DNA of 36,372 nucleotides from Oligoflexia bacterium (GTDB lineage: Bacteria > Bdellovibrionota > Bdellovibrionia > JABDDW01), in contig JAWXAT010000015.1 of NCBI GenBank assembly GCA_034439615.1, positions 1 through 36,372 of the forward strand, written 5' to 3'. Shown in pieces: positions 1-7,934 of the stretch (within the stretch, counting starts at the first letter, position 1; every line of letters begins with the position of its first letter). The position numbers were made by a program, and so were the translations under genes. The notes beneath the pieces were generated by a model that was given only the letters and a program-made list of their open reading frames with translations, was not told the DNA's origin and did no database searches.

Positions 1-99
1 GCAGAACAAGCAACTGCAGAACAAGCAACTGCAGAACAAGCAACTGCAGAACAAGCAACTGCAGAACAAGCAACTGCAGAACAAGCAACTGCAGAACAA
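1..99. repeat. 15-bp tandem array at left edge
   Basis: Six perfect copies of GCAGAACAAGCAACT and a seventh partial copy run from the window edge to base 99. The unit length is a multiple of three and the unit has no stop in any of the six frames, so the array can be read through everywhere. On the + strand the frames read AEQAT (stop at 112), QNKQL (stop at 143) and RTSNC (stop at 138). It may be the end of a gene that begins outside the window. The Gln/Asn/Lys-rich QNKQL frame resembles the Gln-rich hinge of the HNH protein just downstream, but which frame is translated, if any, cannot be decided here. Confidence 0.9.
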
Positions 100-114
100 A
101 CGCATCGTTTATGA

Positions 115-439
115 TTACTTTCACACGCCTGGCCGATTAAATTAATTTAAAAAAATAATGGCGCAACCTGAAACATAGGTCAATTTTAATATTGACAATG
201 GTTTTTATGACTTTTTTGAATTTTAAGTCTGCTTATGGAAACATGCTTTAAATGCTAGCTACAGTCTACACGTTTGGCGTGGTTGCACCTTTTTAATAAA
301 TATCCGCCCCTTCTCAAATATTAAAAAATATTAGCTGTGTCCGTCAATAAACGCGTAAAATCTGTCGTCAAAAAGTCATGTTATTATTTTAAATCAGAAG
401 TTAATGAAAATAACCAAGTCTAATGAAGAGGGAATAATC
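115..439. other. AT-rich intergenic region
   Basis: No convincing gene is seen between the tandem array and the HNH gene. The stretch is AT-rich. It contains a small inverted repeat, GTCAAT at 179-184 and ATTGAC at 191-196, that could be a protein-binding site. I see no clear terminator or strong promoter. Confidence 0.5.
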
Positions 440-1441
440 ATGATTCATGAAACTCAAATCAGAAACTTAAGAAAACTTTCAAGCAAAGATCTTGTTTTAG
501 AAGCTAAAAGTTCAGTAAAGGCAGAAACTGCAAAAACTCTTTGGATTTTGCATGTACTAAGAGAAATTGAAAGACGACGAGCATTTGCAGAGGAGGCTTA
601 CCCAAGTTTGATCGAGTTTTGTGTTGGAGAATTAAAATATTCGCGTGGGGCAGCATACAGAAGAATCAATGCCATGAGACTTCTCAAAGATCATCCAGAA
701 TTAGAAGATAAATTAGCCAATGGAATATTTGAACTCTCAGCTTTAGCTTCGGCACAAAGCTATTTTTATGCAGAAGCTAAAGAAAGCCAGCCTTTGAGCC
801 ATAATGCAAAGTGTGAAATTCTTGGTGTTTTGGAAACAAAATCAACGATAGAAGCACAAATTTATTTAAATCAGCTATCACCACGTCCATTAATGAAAGA
901 AAGAATCAAACAAATTACTGAGGATATTTCTGAAATGCGACTTCCCATGCCTAAGCGCGTGAAAGATAAGATTGATAGGTTTAAAGATCTACTCTCGTAC
1001 AAGAATAACAATCTTAAAACTATTGATGTGATCGAGGAGGCTCTCGATAGGGCTATTTCCCAGTTAGAAAAGCAAGAAAGGAAACTGAACAATCAATTAG
1101 AAAAGCAAGATCAAATGCTGAACAATCAATGTGAGCCACAAAGTAAAATTCTTGAGCAAAAGAAGTGTCCGCTAGCGGACACGGTTAGATCAACCCAAGC
1201 AGTTTTACGATCTACAAGAAGGCAGGTATTTCACCGAGATGCAAATCGGTGTAGCTACATTTATCCTACAACAATGAAAAGATGCGCTTCTAGATCTAGG
1301 CTTGAAGTTGATCACATCGCGCCAAGGGCTCTTGGGGGCTCAAACGATTTGAGTAATTTAAGGCTCCTATGTCGGGTTCATAACATTCATGCTGCTGTGA
1401 CAGTTTTTGGTCTAGGTCACATGGATAAATTCATTAATTAG
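440..1441 (+). CDS. HNH endonuclease
   Basis: This is a probable HNH-family nuclease of 333 residues from the ATG at 440, which is preceded by GAGGG at about eight bases; an in-frame ATG at 404 lacks a good ribosome binding site. The N-terminal two thirds are helical (LRKLSSKDLVLEA, then a segment containing SRGAAYRRINAMRLL). A Gln/Lys/Asn-rich hinge follows with two 11-residue repeats starting QLEKQ. The C-terminal HNH domain shows RRQVFHRDANRC, EVDHIAPRALGG and NLRLLCRVHN, which supply the catalytic His and metal-binding Asn/His residues. Similar proteins occur in many copies in Bdellovibrio-type genomes, from memory. The gene sits between two tandem arrays and carries an 18-bp palindrome between hinge and HNH domain. 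Its biological target is unknown. Confidence 0.85.
   Translation: MIHETQIRNLRKLSSKDLVLEAKSSVKAETAKTLWILHVLREIERRRAFAEEAYPSLIEFCVGELKYSRGAAYRRINAMRLLKDHPELEDKLANGIFELSALASAQSYFYAEAKESQPLSHNAKCEILGVLETKSTIEAQIYLNQLSPRPLMKERIKQITEDISEMRLPMPKRVKDKIDRFKDLLSYKNNNLKTIDVIEEALDRAISQLEKQERKLNNQLEKQDQMLNNQCEPQSKILEQKKCPLADTVRSTQAVLRSTRRQVFHRDANRCSYIYPTTMKRCASRSRLEVDHIAPRALGGSNDLSNLRLLCRVHNIHAAVTVFGLGHMDKFIN
1061..1126 (+). repeat. 33-bp in-frame direct repeat in HNH hinge
   Basis: Two imperfect 33-bp units encode QLEKQERKLNN and QLEKQDQMLNN. They form the hydrophilic linker between the helical N-terminal part and the HNH domain. Copy-number change here would keep the frame and alter linker length. Confidence 0.8.
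1165..1182. repeat. 18-bp perfect palindrome inside HNH gene
   Basis: GTGTCCGCTAGCGGACAC is identical to its own reverse complement over all 18 bases. It is GC-rich in an AT-rich gene and encodes part of the linker just before the HNH domain. It could be a protein-binding or nuclease site, or a hairpin in the mRNA. Its role is inferred only. Confidence 0.8.
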
Positions 1442-1530
1442 GCTATATTGCAGCTGCTATCACAGTGATTAGGCTATATTGCAGCTGCTATCACAGTGAT
1501 TAGGCTTATATTGCAGCTGCTATCACAGTG
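1437..1530. repeat. 31-bp tandem array overlapping HNH stop codon
   Basis: There are three head-to-tail copies: 1437-1467, 1468-1498 and 1499-1530. The first two are identical and the third carries one extra T. Each copy holds the palindromic segments GCAGCTGC and ATCACAGTGAT (the latter completed by the next copy's first bases). The stop codon of the HNH gene lies in the first copy. There are no spacers, so this is not CRISPR. In one frame the unit reads IAAAITVI, which resembles the NIHAAVTVF near the HNH C-terminus, so the array may derive from a related gene end. Confidence 0.9.
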
Positions 1531-1579
1531 ATTAAACTTTTATAACCCAGATAACCTGCGACCGTGCTAAAAGGGGCTC

Positions 1580-1813
1580 ATGGATTTACTCACTCAGGCC
1601 AAAGAATTTATCGACCGTGAAGTGCGCCCCATGATTCAGGGTGATGGGGGTGATATTGAAGTTGTTGAACTAACACCAGAGAATGTTTTAAAAGTACGCC
1701 TTCAAGGGTCTTGCGTAAATTGCGCATCAGCATCGATGACTTTAGCTTTTGGTGTTGAAGAGCGTATTAAAGAATATCTTCCCGAAATCACAGGTGTTGA
1801 GCAAGTCTCTTAA
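1580..1813 (+). CDS. NifU-like Fe-S scaffold domain protein
   Basis: This 77-residue protein is a stand-alone NifU C-terminal (Nfu) domain, which in the family carries an Fe-S cluster for delivery to apoproteins. The start of the domain reads VRPMIQGDGGDIEVVEL, and the cluster-binding Cys-x-x-Cys is at C45 and C48 in GSCVNCASA. The length matches single-domain Nfu proteins. The ATG follows AAGGGG at close spacing. It converges on the BFD-like ferredoxin gene with only 12 bases between the stop codons, so two likely Fe-S proteins lie tail to tail. Confidence 0.88.
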   Translation: MDLLTQAKEFIDREVRPMIQGDGGDIEVVELTPENVLKVRLQGSCVNCASASMTLAFGVEERIKEYLPEITGVEQVS

Positions 1814-1825
1814 ATAAAATTTGAT

Positions 1826-2077
1826 TTAGTTTTTTTTGATGAGCGGTACTGGTTGGGGTAATTCTTCGTCAAACTTTCCGGTTTCAATATATTTTTCAAG
1901 CATCGGAGCAATACGTCTTCTGCAACTGCCGCCACAGGGGCCAACGCCGGCTGTTGTTTTATCATAAATTTCATTTAACGTTTGAGCACCTGATTTAATG
2001 GCATCCTCGATCACATCTTTAGGAACATTATTACAAAAGCAGACAATTAGTTTTGGTTGTTTTTTGTTTTTTCCCAC
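1826..2077 (-). CDS. BFD-like [2Fe-2S]-binding protein
   Basis: This 83-residue protein resembles bacterioferritin-associated ferredoxin and other BFD domains, which bind a [2Fe-2S] cluster with four Cys residues. It shows C13-x-C15 in LIVCFCNNV and then C48 and C52 in GVGPCGGSC. The classical spacing of the second pair is Cys-x2-Cys; here it is Cys-x3-Cys, which is unusual against E. coli Bfd. The start is GTG, three bases after the stop of the upstream DHH phosphoesterase gene, so translation is probably coupled. No bacterioferritin gene is in the window, so the partner is unknown. Confidence 0.8.
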   Translation of the reverse strand: MGKNKKQPKLIVCFCNNVPKDVIEDAIKSGAQTLNEIYDKTTAGVGPCGGSCRRRIAPMLEKYIETGKFDEELPQPVPLIKKN

Positions 2078-2080
2078 GAG

Positions 2081-3121
2081 CTAACCAGAAACTGCTTTCT
2101 TTTCTAGTTCAGTGAAAAGTTTTTCAAAACCTTTGAGTACTTTTGACTTCAAATCTGGGTAAGTAGATTGAGCGTATGCTCCAGATGAAAATTGATGTCC
2201 ACCGCCACCTAAGCTTTGGGCTAAATCGCTAACACCAAAAAGTCCTTTGCTCCTAAAGCTAACTTTAAAATGATCTTTAGCTTCTTCTCTAAATAAAACG
2301 GCTGCTTCAATTGATTCAACATTGATGACCATATCAATGATGTCTCGAGTGTCATCCATCTCAAGACCCAATGCATTCATGTCATCTTTACGAACACGTA
2401 CACACGCAAGGCGACCTTCGCATTCATACTCTACCGCACCTAATACTTGAGATAAAAACTTCAACTTATTAGGTGTGTGATTTCCAAATAAATGACGATG
2501 CACTTGTTGTGGCTCGATATTATGTCTTAATAGTTCAGCTGCGATCAAATGAGGTGTGGAATCGCCCCGAATGTATCTGAAGTAATTTGTATCAAAGACG
2601 ATACTCGCATAAAGCGGTAAGGCAATTTGTGCATCAAGAGCAATGTTCATTGTTTTAATAATGCTAAAAGCAATTTGCCCTGTGGAGCTAGAGTTAGTAT
2701 CAATAAAATGTTCGTCACCTTGAAGTGGATAACGTTCAAGTGGCGGGTGGTGATCAACTATAAGAACTTTTTTGCATTTAGTTTGCAATTCATCCCATAA
2801 GCCCAAGAGCAATTCAGGGTCATTTGTATCAAAGATTAAGGCCACATCTGTTTTTTCAAGTGGAGTTTTGAGGTGATTAAAGGTCTCAATATTTTTATGT
2901 GGATCTAAAAAGTTATATTTTTTTGGTGTGTCATCAACGTTTAAAATACGAACTTTTTTACCAGCTTTTTTGAGAGCCCAAAAAAGTGCTACCTGTGAAC
3001 CTAAGCCATCACCATCGGGTTGGGTGTGTGTGCTTAAGACAATAGAATTTGCATTTTTTATGACTTCAAAAAATGGATGCATGGTTACTCTATTGTCCTC
3101 GGTTTTAAGGCGGTAAGTCAA
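2081..3121 (-). CDS. DHH-family phosphoesterase (NrnA-like)
   Basis: This protein of up to 346 residues is a DHH/DHHA1 phosphoesterase, the family that includes NrnA, which degrades nano-RNA and dephosphorylates pAp. Visible motifs in order are STHTQPDGDGLGS, IFDTNDPE, the DHH triplet in IVDHHPPLERYP, FDTNYFRY and the C-terminal GGGGHQFSSGAYA substrate-binding loop. Length fits NrnA. The longest frame begins at a TTG; an in-frame ATG at 3082 (MHPFFEV) with GAGG upstream is an equally good or better start and gives 333 residues. The BFD-like gene follows after three bases, so the two form an operon. The exact substrate cannot be read from sequence. Confidence 0.85.
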   Translation of the reverse strand: MTYRLKTEDNRVTMHPFFEVIKNANSIVLSTHTQPDGDGLGSQVALFWALKKAGKKVRILNVDDTPKKYNFLDPHKNIETFNHLKTPLEKTDVALIFDTNDPELLLGLWDELQTKCKKVLIVDHHPPLERYPLQGDEHFIDTNSSSTGQIAFSIIKTMNIALDAQIALPLYASIVFDTNYFRYIRGDSTPHLIAAELLRHNIEPQQVHRHLFGNHTPNKLKFLSQVLGAVEYECEGRLACVRVRKDDMNALGLEMDDTRDIIDMVINVESIEAAVLFREEAKDHFKVSFRSKGLFGVSDLAQSLGGGGHQFSSGAYAQSTYPDLKSKVLKGFEKLFTELEKKAVSG

Positions 3122-3183
3122 CTTAGACTAGACTGGCCTAGCTTGCTTTAGTTTTCTTATAAGAACTGTGTTAAATTAAACTC

Positions 3184-3681
3184 ATGAAAACATGGCTCAT
3201 AATTCTTGGTCTGATTTTTCCTTCAATGCTTATTGCTGGTGAAGCTTTAAAGTTGCAGCAAGACTTTCCGCAATTTGATTTAAAAATCATAGGTAGTAAG
3301 CAAAAAGTGAGTTTGACAAAACTCAAAGGCAAAGTAGTAATCGTTAATTTTTGGGCCAGCTGGTGTGAGCCCTGTAAGAAAGAACTTCCACTGTTTAATA
3401 AAATTCATCATGAATTATCAAAACAGGGGCTAGTCATTATTGCTGTAAATGAAGACGACGAGGAGTCAGTGGCAATAGAGTTTCTTAAAACAATGCCCCT
3501 AGATTATCAGTCAGTGCATGACATTGCGAGTAATGGTCAAAAACTTGCTGAGATGTGTAATCTTATGGCAGTGCCGTCTACTTTCTTGATGAATCGACAG
3601 GGTAAAATTGCAGCAATTTATAATGGTTTTGGACCCGGTGATGAGAAAAAAATTAGAAAAAAGATTAAAGAACTTCTCTAA
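3184..3681 (+). CDS. TlpA/ResA-like exported thioredoxin
   Basis: This 165-residue protein has an N-terminal hydrophobic signal segment (residues 1-19) and a thioredoxin fold of the TlpA/ResA type, which reduces disulfides outside the cytoplasm, for example in cytochrome c maturation. The active site is WASWCEPCKKE with C61 and C64, and the cis-proline loop is AVPSTF. No good Shine-Dalgarno sequence precedes the ATG. TTAAAT at 3171-3176 would fit as a -10 element with transcription starting close to the ATG, so a leaderless message is possible. It is transcribed divergently from the DHH gene. Confidence 0.87.
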   Translation: MKTWLIILGLIFPSMLIAGEALKLQQDFPQFDLKIIGSKQKVSLTKLKGKVVIVNFWASWCEPCKKELPLFNKIHHELSKQGLVIIAVNEDDEESVAIEFLKTMPLDYQSVHDIASNGQKLAEMCNLMAVPSTFLMNRQGKIAAIYNGFGPGDEKKIRKKIKELL

Positions 3682-3781
3682 CCCCTTAATATCACTAGCA
3701 ATATGAACCCTTGCGTCATTATTTTACCTAAGTTAGTATTCTCGGTCTTTATATTTTCGACCTAAAACAGGAGTAAATGAA

Positions 3782-4270
3782 GTGAGTGAAGATACAGTAC
3801 CCATGACGGTTAAAGGCAAAAAGAAACTTGAAGAAGATTTGAAGCTCTACATGTCTGTTGAACGGCCTAATGTGATTAAAGCCATTGAAGAAGCTCGTGG
3901 GCATGGTGATCTAAGCGAAAATGCTGAGTACAATGCTGCAAAAGAACGACAGTCCTATGTGGAAGCACGCATCGCCGACATCAATAACAAACTCTCACGT
4001 GCTCAGGTAGTAGACCCTTCAAAATTAAAAAGTGATAAAATAGTATTCGGCGCAACAGTTGTGCTCGAAGACATCAATGAAAATGGAAAAGCTAAAAAAG
4101 TAACTTACCAAATAGTTGGTGTTGATGAAGCCGATGCTCAAGCGGGTAGACTCTCTATTGCCTCACCCATTGCTCGTGCCCTCATTGGCAAGGCTGAAGG
4201 TGAGATTGTGTCAGTTACTACTCCCAGTGGAATCAAAGAATTCGAAGTTGTTGAATTTAGTTTTGAGTAA
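3782..4270 (+). CDS. greA: transcription elongation factor GreA
   Basis: GreA stimulates transcript cleavage by backtracked RNA polymerase. The 162 residues contain the N-terminal coiled-coil with the conserved acidic tip in HGDLSENAEYNAAKERQ and the C-terminal FKBP-like domain ending in SPIARALIGKAEGE and EFEVVEF. Length matches the family (about 158). The start is GTG at 3782, preceded by AGGAG at eight bases; the ATG four bases earlier hits a stop at once. The globin gene follows after ten bases. Confidence 0.95.
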   Translation: MSEDTVPMTVKGKKKLEEDLKLYMSVERPNVIKAIEEARGHGDLSENAEYNAAKERQSYVEARIADINNKLSRAQVVDPSKLKSDKIVFGATVVLEDINENGKAKKVTYQIVGVDEADAQAGRLSIASPIARALIGKAEGEIVSVTTPSGIKEFEVVEFSFE

Positions 4271-4280
4271 TTAATAAATC

Positions 4281-4670
4281 ATGGTTAAAAAACTTACTCA
4301 ACTCTATGTTGATGCCAGTGGAGAGACTGGTATTGAGAAAATCCTCATTCGTTTTTATGAGAAAATGGCAAAAGATATAATGCTAGGATTTTTTTTCGAT
4401 AATAAGAATCTCAACCACATCATACAACAACAAAAAACGTTTCTTCTACGTGCTATGGGTAAAAACTATCAGTATTTTGGAAAATCCCCAACTACTGCTC
4501 ATTTAGAAATGCCTCCGATTTTAAAAGGTCATTTTGATAGGCGTGTTGTTTTGTTGCGTGAGACTCTGACTGAGGTAGGTATGCGTGAGGAGAGTATTCA
4601 AACATGGATTGAGTTTGAAGAAAATTTTAGAAATGCGATTGTAAAAGAAGAAGGTCCTATTAAAAAATAA
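4281..4670 (+). CDS. truncated hemoglobin-like protein
   Basis: The 129-residue protein matches the pattern of truncated (2-on-2) globins, which bind heme and react with oxygen or nitric oxide. FYEKMAKDIMLGFFF fits the B helix and CD region with a possible B10 Tyr. TTAHLEM fits the proximal (F8) His, and KGHFDRRVVLLRETL fits the G-helix start. Length fits group I/II truncated globins. No ribosome binding site is obvious, and the gene lies ten bases after greA, so it is probably co-transcribed. Similarity is moderate; the exact group is not assigned. Confidence 0.7.
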   Translation: MVKKLTQLYVDASGETGIEKILIRFYEKMAKDIMLGFFFDNKNLNHIIQQQKTFLLRAMGKNYQYFGKSPTTAHLEMPPILKGHFDRRVVLLRETLTEVGMREESIQTWIEFEENFRNAIVKEEGPIKK

Positions 4671-4694
4671 AACCGCTTTCTTTCGAAAGCGGTT
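4662..4694 (-). terminator. rho-independent terminator for the small secreted protein gene
   Basis: A 10-bp perfect stem (AACCGCTTTC at 4671-4680 and GAAAGCGGTT at 4685-4694) with a four-base loop is followed on the minus strand by TTTTATTTTTTA. It terminates the leftward gene at 4725-5135. The U-tract complement overlaps the 3' end of the globin gene. On the + strand no T-run follows the stem. Confidence 0.85.
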
Positions 4695-4724
4695 CATACC
4701 GTTCACTTTAAAGATGAAAAAAAA

Positions 4725-5135
4725 TTATCTTTGATCTTTGAGATAGCGACGGCAAGCCATATCTCCACCGTAACTAGCACCATCGGCTGCTAATACTAAA
4801 CGGCCCCAGTGCAACCCGTTTGAACCGGGTTCTTTGGTTACTTGAAAGTTAACACCTGCATAACGACCGGTTTGATTTACGCGCAGTTTTGCTTCGTAAA
4901 TTTCGGTTCGAGCAGTCACTGCTTTTGAGATCTCAACTCCACGAGCTGTTCCGATGGTTCCAACATCGCGGTTCTCAGATGAAACAATAAGAACTGCTGG
5001 GTTAGAAGTACCATTTACCGGTTGCACGTGATTATACATCTTCACGCGATAACCTTGGCCTTGGCACTCATAACCACTTGCGAATGAAACCGAAGAAATA
5101 AGAACACAGAGAAAAGAAATAACAAGAAGCTTCAT
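4725..5135 (-). CDS. small secreted protein of unknown function
   Basis: I do not recognise this family. The ATG at 5135 is preceded by AGGAG at good spacing and opens directly into a signal peptide (MKLLVISFLCVLISSVSFAS), so the longer upstream frame is not used. The mature part is about 117 residues with two Cys (near YECQGQ and DMACRR) that could form a disulfide. It contains alternating hydrophobic stretches (AVLIVSSE, GVNFQVT, LVLAADG) suggesting beta-structure. It ends in a strong terminator and is probably a single-gene unit. Confidence 0.75.
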   Translation of the reverse strand: MKLLVISFLCVLISSVSFASGYECQGQGYRVKMYNHVQPVNGTSNPAVLIVSSENRDVGTIGTARGVEISKAVTARTEIYEAKLRVNQTGRYAGVNFQVTKEPGSNGLHWGRLVLAADGASYGGDMACRRYLKDQR

Positions 5136-5388
5136 ATGACGACTCCTATGACATAAAATTACAATCTGCCCCGAAAATTCACCCACGATGGGTGGTAAAA
5201 GGTCACAGATCAACTTTTAGGCATAGAAGACAACCAGCGGATGTCTCTATTAAATTTAGTTAAGGCTGAGTAAGAATTATTGTCAATAAAAGATTTAACA
5301 CGATCTTAACAAAATTGCGCGCATGGTCAGGGCGTGTGTTGGTTGCATAGACAAAATCTTGGGCCTATGGAAAACTTATTGGATCACC

Positions 5389-5844
5389 ATGGCACTCAGA
5401 CAAGTTTGGACTGATATTGAAATCAATAGTACTCCCGAAAAAGTTTGGGAAGTGCTCATTGATTTTTCTAAATTTAATCAGTGGAACCCACTTTTTAATT
5501 TTATTGAAGGTGACCCTTCTAAACATGGTTCTCCCTTAAGAGAACATATTTTTTTATTTGGAAGAGGTGGCCCTATGGTGAAGTGGCGATCAAAAGTTAT
5601 GATTTATAATCCGCCCTATGAATTTGCTTGGCGCGGGCATGTTTGGTTTAGACAATTTGGTTTAGGTGAACATCATTATCAAATTATTCCACTAGGTGAG
5701 AACAAAGTACGCTTTGTGCACTGGGAATTGTTTTTTGGATTTTTTCCGACACTATTTTTTAAATATTTTATGAAGAAAAAAACAACGTTACTTTTTCATC
5801 AAATGAATCTTGCGATTAAAAACAGAGTGGAGAATCTAATTTGA
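5389..5844 (+). CDS. SRPBCC (START-like) domain protein
   Basis: The protein is a SRPBCC/polyketide-cyclase-like fold, a small hydrophobic-ligand-binding domain. The opening RQVWTDIEINSTPEKVWEVL and DFSKFNQWNPL are typical of the family's first strand and helix, and the C-terminal long helix is MKKKTTLLFHQMNLAIKNRV. The ATG at 5389 (151 residues) is chosen because the domain starts there; an in-frame ATG at 5323 would add 22 residues but has no better ribosome binding site. The stop overlaps the TTG start of proB, so they are likely co-transcribed. The ligand is unknown. Confidence 0.72.
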   Translation: MALRQVWTDIEINSTPEKVWEVLIDFSKFNQWNPLFNFIEGDPSKHGSPLREHIFLFGRGGPMVKWRSKVMIYNPPYEFAWRGHVWFRQFGLGEHHYQIIPLGENKVRFVHWELFFGFFPTLFFKYFMKKKTTLLFHQMNLAIKNRVENLI

Positions 5845-6617
5845 GTATGCGTCGATGGGTGATCAAAGCTGGAAGTCAAATTGTCTGTGATGGTGGCCCT
5901 GTTTTGCTAAGGTCTTGGATGCAACAACTCTTAACACTTAGGCGTCAACATCAAATCGAAGTAATTTGGGTGACATCAGGTGCAATCGCTTCAGCAGTTG
6001 AACGAACTGAATTTAGTAAAACAAGAGCTGACTGGTCGTTGTTTGAAAAACAAGCACTCAGTGCCATTGGACAGCCGATGTTAATGGATCTCTACAACAT
6101 TGCACTCAATGCAACGGGTCTTGTGGGCGCTCAAGTTTTACTAACATATAAAGATTTGTCAGATCCAAAAAGACGACTTAATTTTAAACATACAGTTGAA
6201 CAGCTGATGAAGTGGAAAGTTGTCCCCATCATAAATGAAAATGATGCTGTAGCTACTGATGAAATAAAATTTGGTGATAATGATTCTTTGTCCGCAAAAG
6301 TTGCTGCCGTGACAGGTGCCGAGCGTCTTATTATTTTGACAGATGTTGAAGGTCTTTATGACATGGATCCCATGAAATACAAAAATGCTAAACTTATAGA
6401 AACACTTAATAGCGTTTCGTCAAAACTTCTTAAAGAAGTGGGATTATCTTCTAAATCAAGTCGTGGTACGGGCGGGATGTTCTCAAAACTTAAAGCTGCA
6501 AAAGAAGCGGGTAGTAAAGGAATCACCACCCAGCTTATCAAAGGTGATTTGCAAGCAGGACTCACTCGAATCGCTCAGGGTGAAAATGTAGGAACTGTAA
6601 TTTCAAGGAGTAAATAA
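5841..6617 (+). CDS. proB: glutamate 5-kinase
   Basis: ProB phosphorylates glutamate in the first step of proline synthesis. Its amino-acid-kinase motifs are WVIKAGSQIV, WVTSGAIAS, PIINENDAV, GDNDSLSAKVA, LTDVEGLYDMDP and GTGGMFSKLKAA. At 258 residues it lacks the C-terminal PUA domain present in E. coli ProB (367 residues), which is a known natural variant. The start is probably TTG at 5841, eight bases after GGAG and overlapping the previous stop (TTGA); an ATG two codons later is possible. proA follows with a one-base overlap. proC is not in the window. Confidence 0.92.
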   Translation: MSMRRWVIKAGSQIVCDGGPVLLRSWMQQLLTLRRQHQIEVIWVTSGAIASAVERTEFSKTRADWSLFEKQALSAIGQPMLMDLYNIALNATGLVGAQVLLTYKDLSDPKRRLNFKHTVEQLMKWKVVPIINENDAVATDEIKFGDNDSLSAKVAAVTGAERLIILTDVEGLYDMDPMKYKNAKLIETLNSVSSKLLKEVGLSSKSSRGTGGMFSKLKAAKEAGSKGITTQLIKGDLQAGLTRIAQGENVGTVISRSK

Positions 6618-7882
6618 TGGGGCAAATTAATAAAACCCACTTTAAGCATTTGAGTTCGGCAAAAGCAGGCGCAAAAGAATTAAGAAGTGCGACCACAGAT
6701 CGAAAAAATCAGGTGTTACTTTCATTAATTGATCTTATTCAAGAGCGACAAGGTGAAATCTTAAAAGCAAATAGTCTTGATCTTAAGCGCTTACCCAAAA
6801 AAACAGAAGCTGCATTTCGAGATCGCCTACTTCTTAATAAAGAACGAATAGATAATATCTGTGCGAGTCTTCAGCAAGTGATTCAGCTGACTGACCCCGT
6901 AGGTGAAGAGCTTGATAGTCGTACATTGGAGAATGATTTAATTCTAAGGCGCATTCGATCACCCTTAGGTGTTATCTTTATGATTTTTGAATCACGCCCA
7001 AATGTCGCAATCGAGGCATTTTCACTGGCATTGAAGTCCGGCAATGTATTAATTTTGCGCGGCGGAAAAGAATCAATGAAAACCACAAGCACACTTTATG
7101 AAATCATAGGAGAATCTTTGATGCTCCATGGTTTTTCTCCGAGTTGTTTTTGGGGGATTACGGATCCTGATCGAAAAGTCGTTAAAACACTTTTAAAACA
7201 AAGACAATGGATTGACGTAGTGGTTCCTCGAGGTGGTGAAAGTCTCATTGAATTTGTTGTGAGCAATTCTGAAATTCCGATTATTAAAAATGATCGCGGC
7301 CTATGCCATGTTTATATTCATGAAGATGCTGATTTTGATATGGCTTTAGATATCGTTACAAATTCAAAAATTCATAGACCCGGAGTGTGTAATTCAATGG
7401 AAACACTTTTGGTACATGAAAAAATAGCTAAAGAATTTCTGCTAGCACTTTATGATAAAATCGCAGCCTCTGGTGTAGATTGGTATGCTTGTGTGAAAAG
7501 TGCGCAGATTTTAAAGGGCAAGCGCCATGTAACTCGGGCGAGAGAAAAAAGTTGGGATACTGAATACCTTGATTTAAAAATGAATTGTCGCGTGGTGAAA
7601 TCATTTGGTGTGGCTGTTGAACATATTGATTTACATGGTTCTAAACATTCTGAAGCAATCGTAACAAAGTCAGAATCTATAGCGCGCAAATTTCAATCAG
7701 AAGTTGATGCGGCTGCAGTATATTGGAATGCCTCCACTCGGTTTACTGACGGCTTCGAATTTGGTCTGGGTGGAGAACTTGGAATTAGCACGCAAAAATT
7801 GCATGTTCGTGGCCCCGTGGGGCTTCGTGAACTCACAAGTGCTCGTTGGATTATCGATGGTAAGGGTCAAGTCAGAGAGTAG
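6617..7882 (+). CDS. proA: gamma-glutamyl phosphate reductase
   Basis: ProA reduces gamma-glutamyl phosphate with NADPH, the second step of proline synthesis. The 421 residues match the family length (417 in E. coli). Conserved parts are SPLGVIFMIFESRPNVA, LKSGNVLILRGGKE, VPRGGESLI and the active-site Cys C258 in HRPGVCNSMETLL. The C-terminal GFEFGLGGELGIST and LHVRGPVGL are also typical. The ATG follows AAGGAG at six bases and overlaps the proB stop by one base, showing translational coupling. Confidence 0.95.
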   Translation: MGQINKTHFKHLSSAKAGAKELRSATTDRKNQVLLSLIDLIQERQGEILKANSLDLKRLPKKTEAAFRDRLLLNKERIDNICASLQQVIQLTDPVGEELDSRTLENDLILRRIRSPLGVIFMIFESRPNVAIEAFSLALKSGNVLILRGGKESMKTTSTLYEIIGESLMLHGFSPSCFWGITDPDRKVVKTLLKQRQWIDVVVPRGGESLIEFVVSNSEIPIIKNDRGLCHVYIHEDADFDMALDIVTNSKIHRPGVCNSMETLLVHEKIAKEFLLALYDKIAASGVDWYACVKSAQILKGKRHVTRAREKSWDTEYLDLKMNCRVVKSFGVAVEHIDLHGSKHSEAIVTKSESIARKFQSEVDAAAVYWNASTRFTDGFEFGLGGELGISTQKLHVRGPVGLRELTSARWIIDGKGQVRE

Positions 7883-7934
7883 ATAATTTCATGACTACAA
7901 TTTAAATGATCGCTAGAACCTTTCGTTAATCTTT

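Noticed and set aside
128-139. GCCGATTA at the left edge as another sigma-28 -10 box
   Set aside because: The -35 position 11 bases upstream (GATTACTT) does not match TAAAGTTT.
1437-1530. Repeats that could suggest a CRISPR array
   Set aside because: The copies are directly adjacent with no spacers, and no cas gene is nearby.
5323-5388. N-terminal 22-residue extension of the SRPBCC protein
   Set aside because: The upstream ATG has no ribosome binding site and the conserved domain starts at the internal ATG, although the longer form is not excluded.
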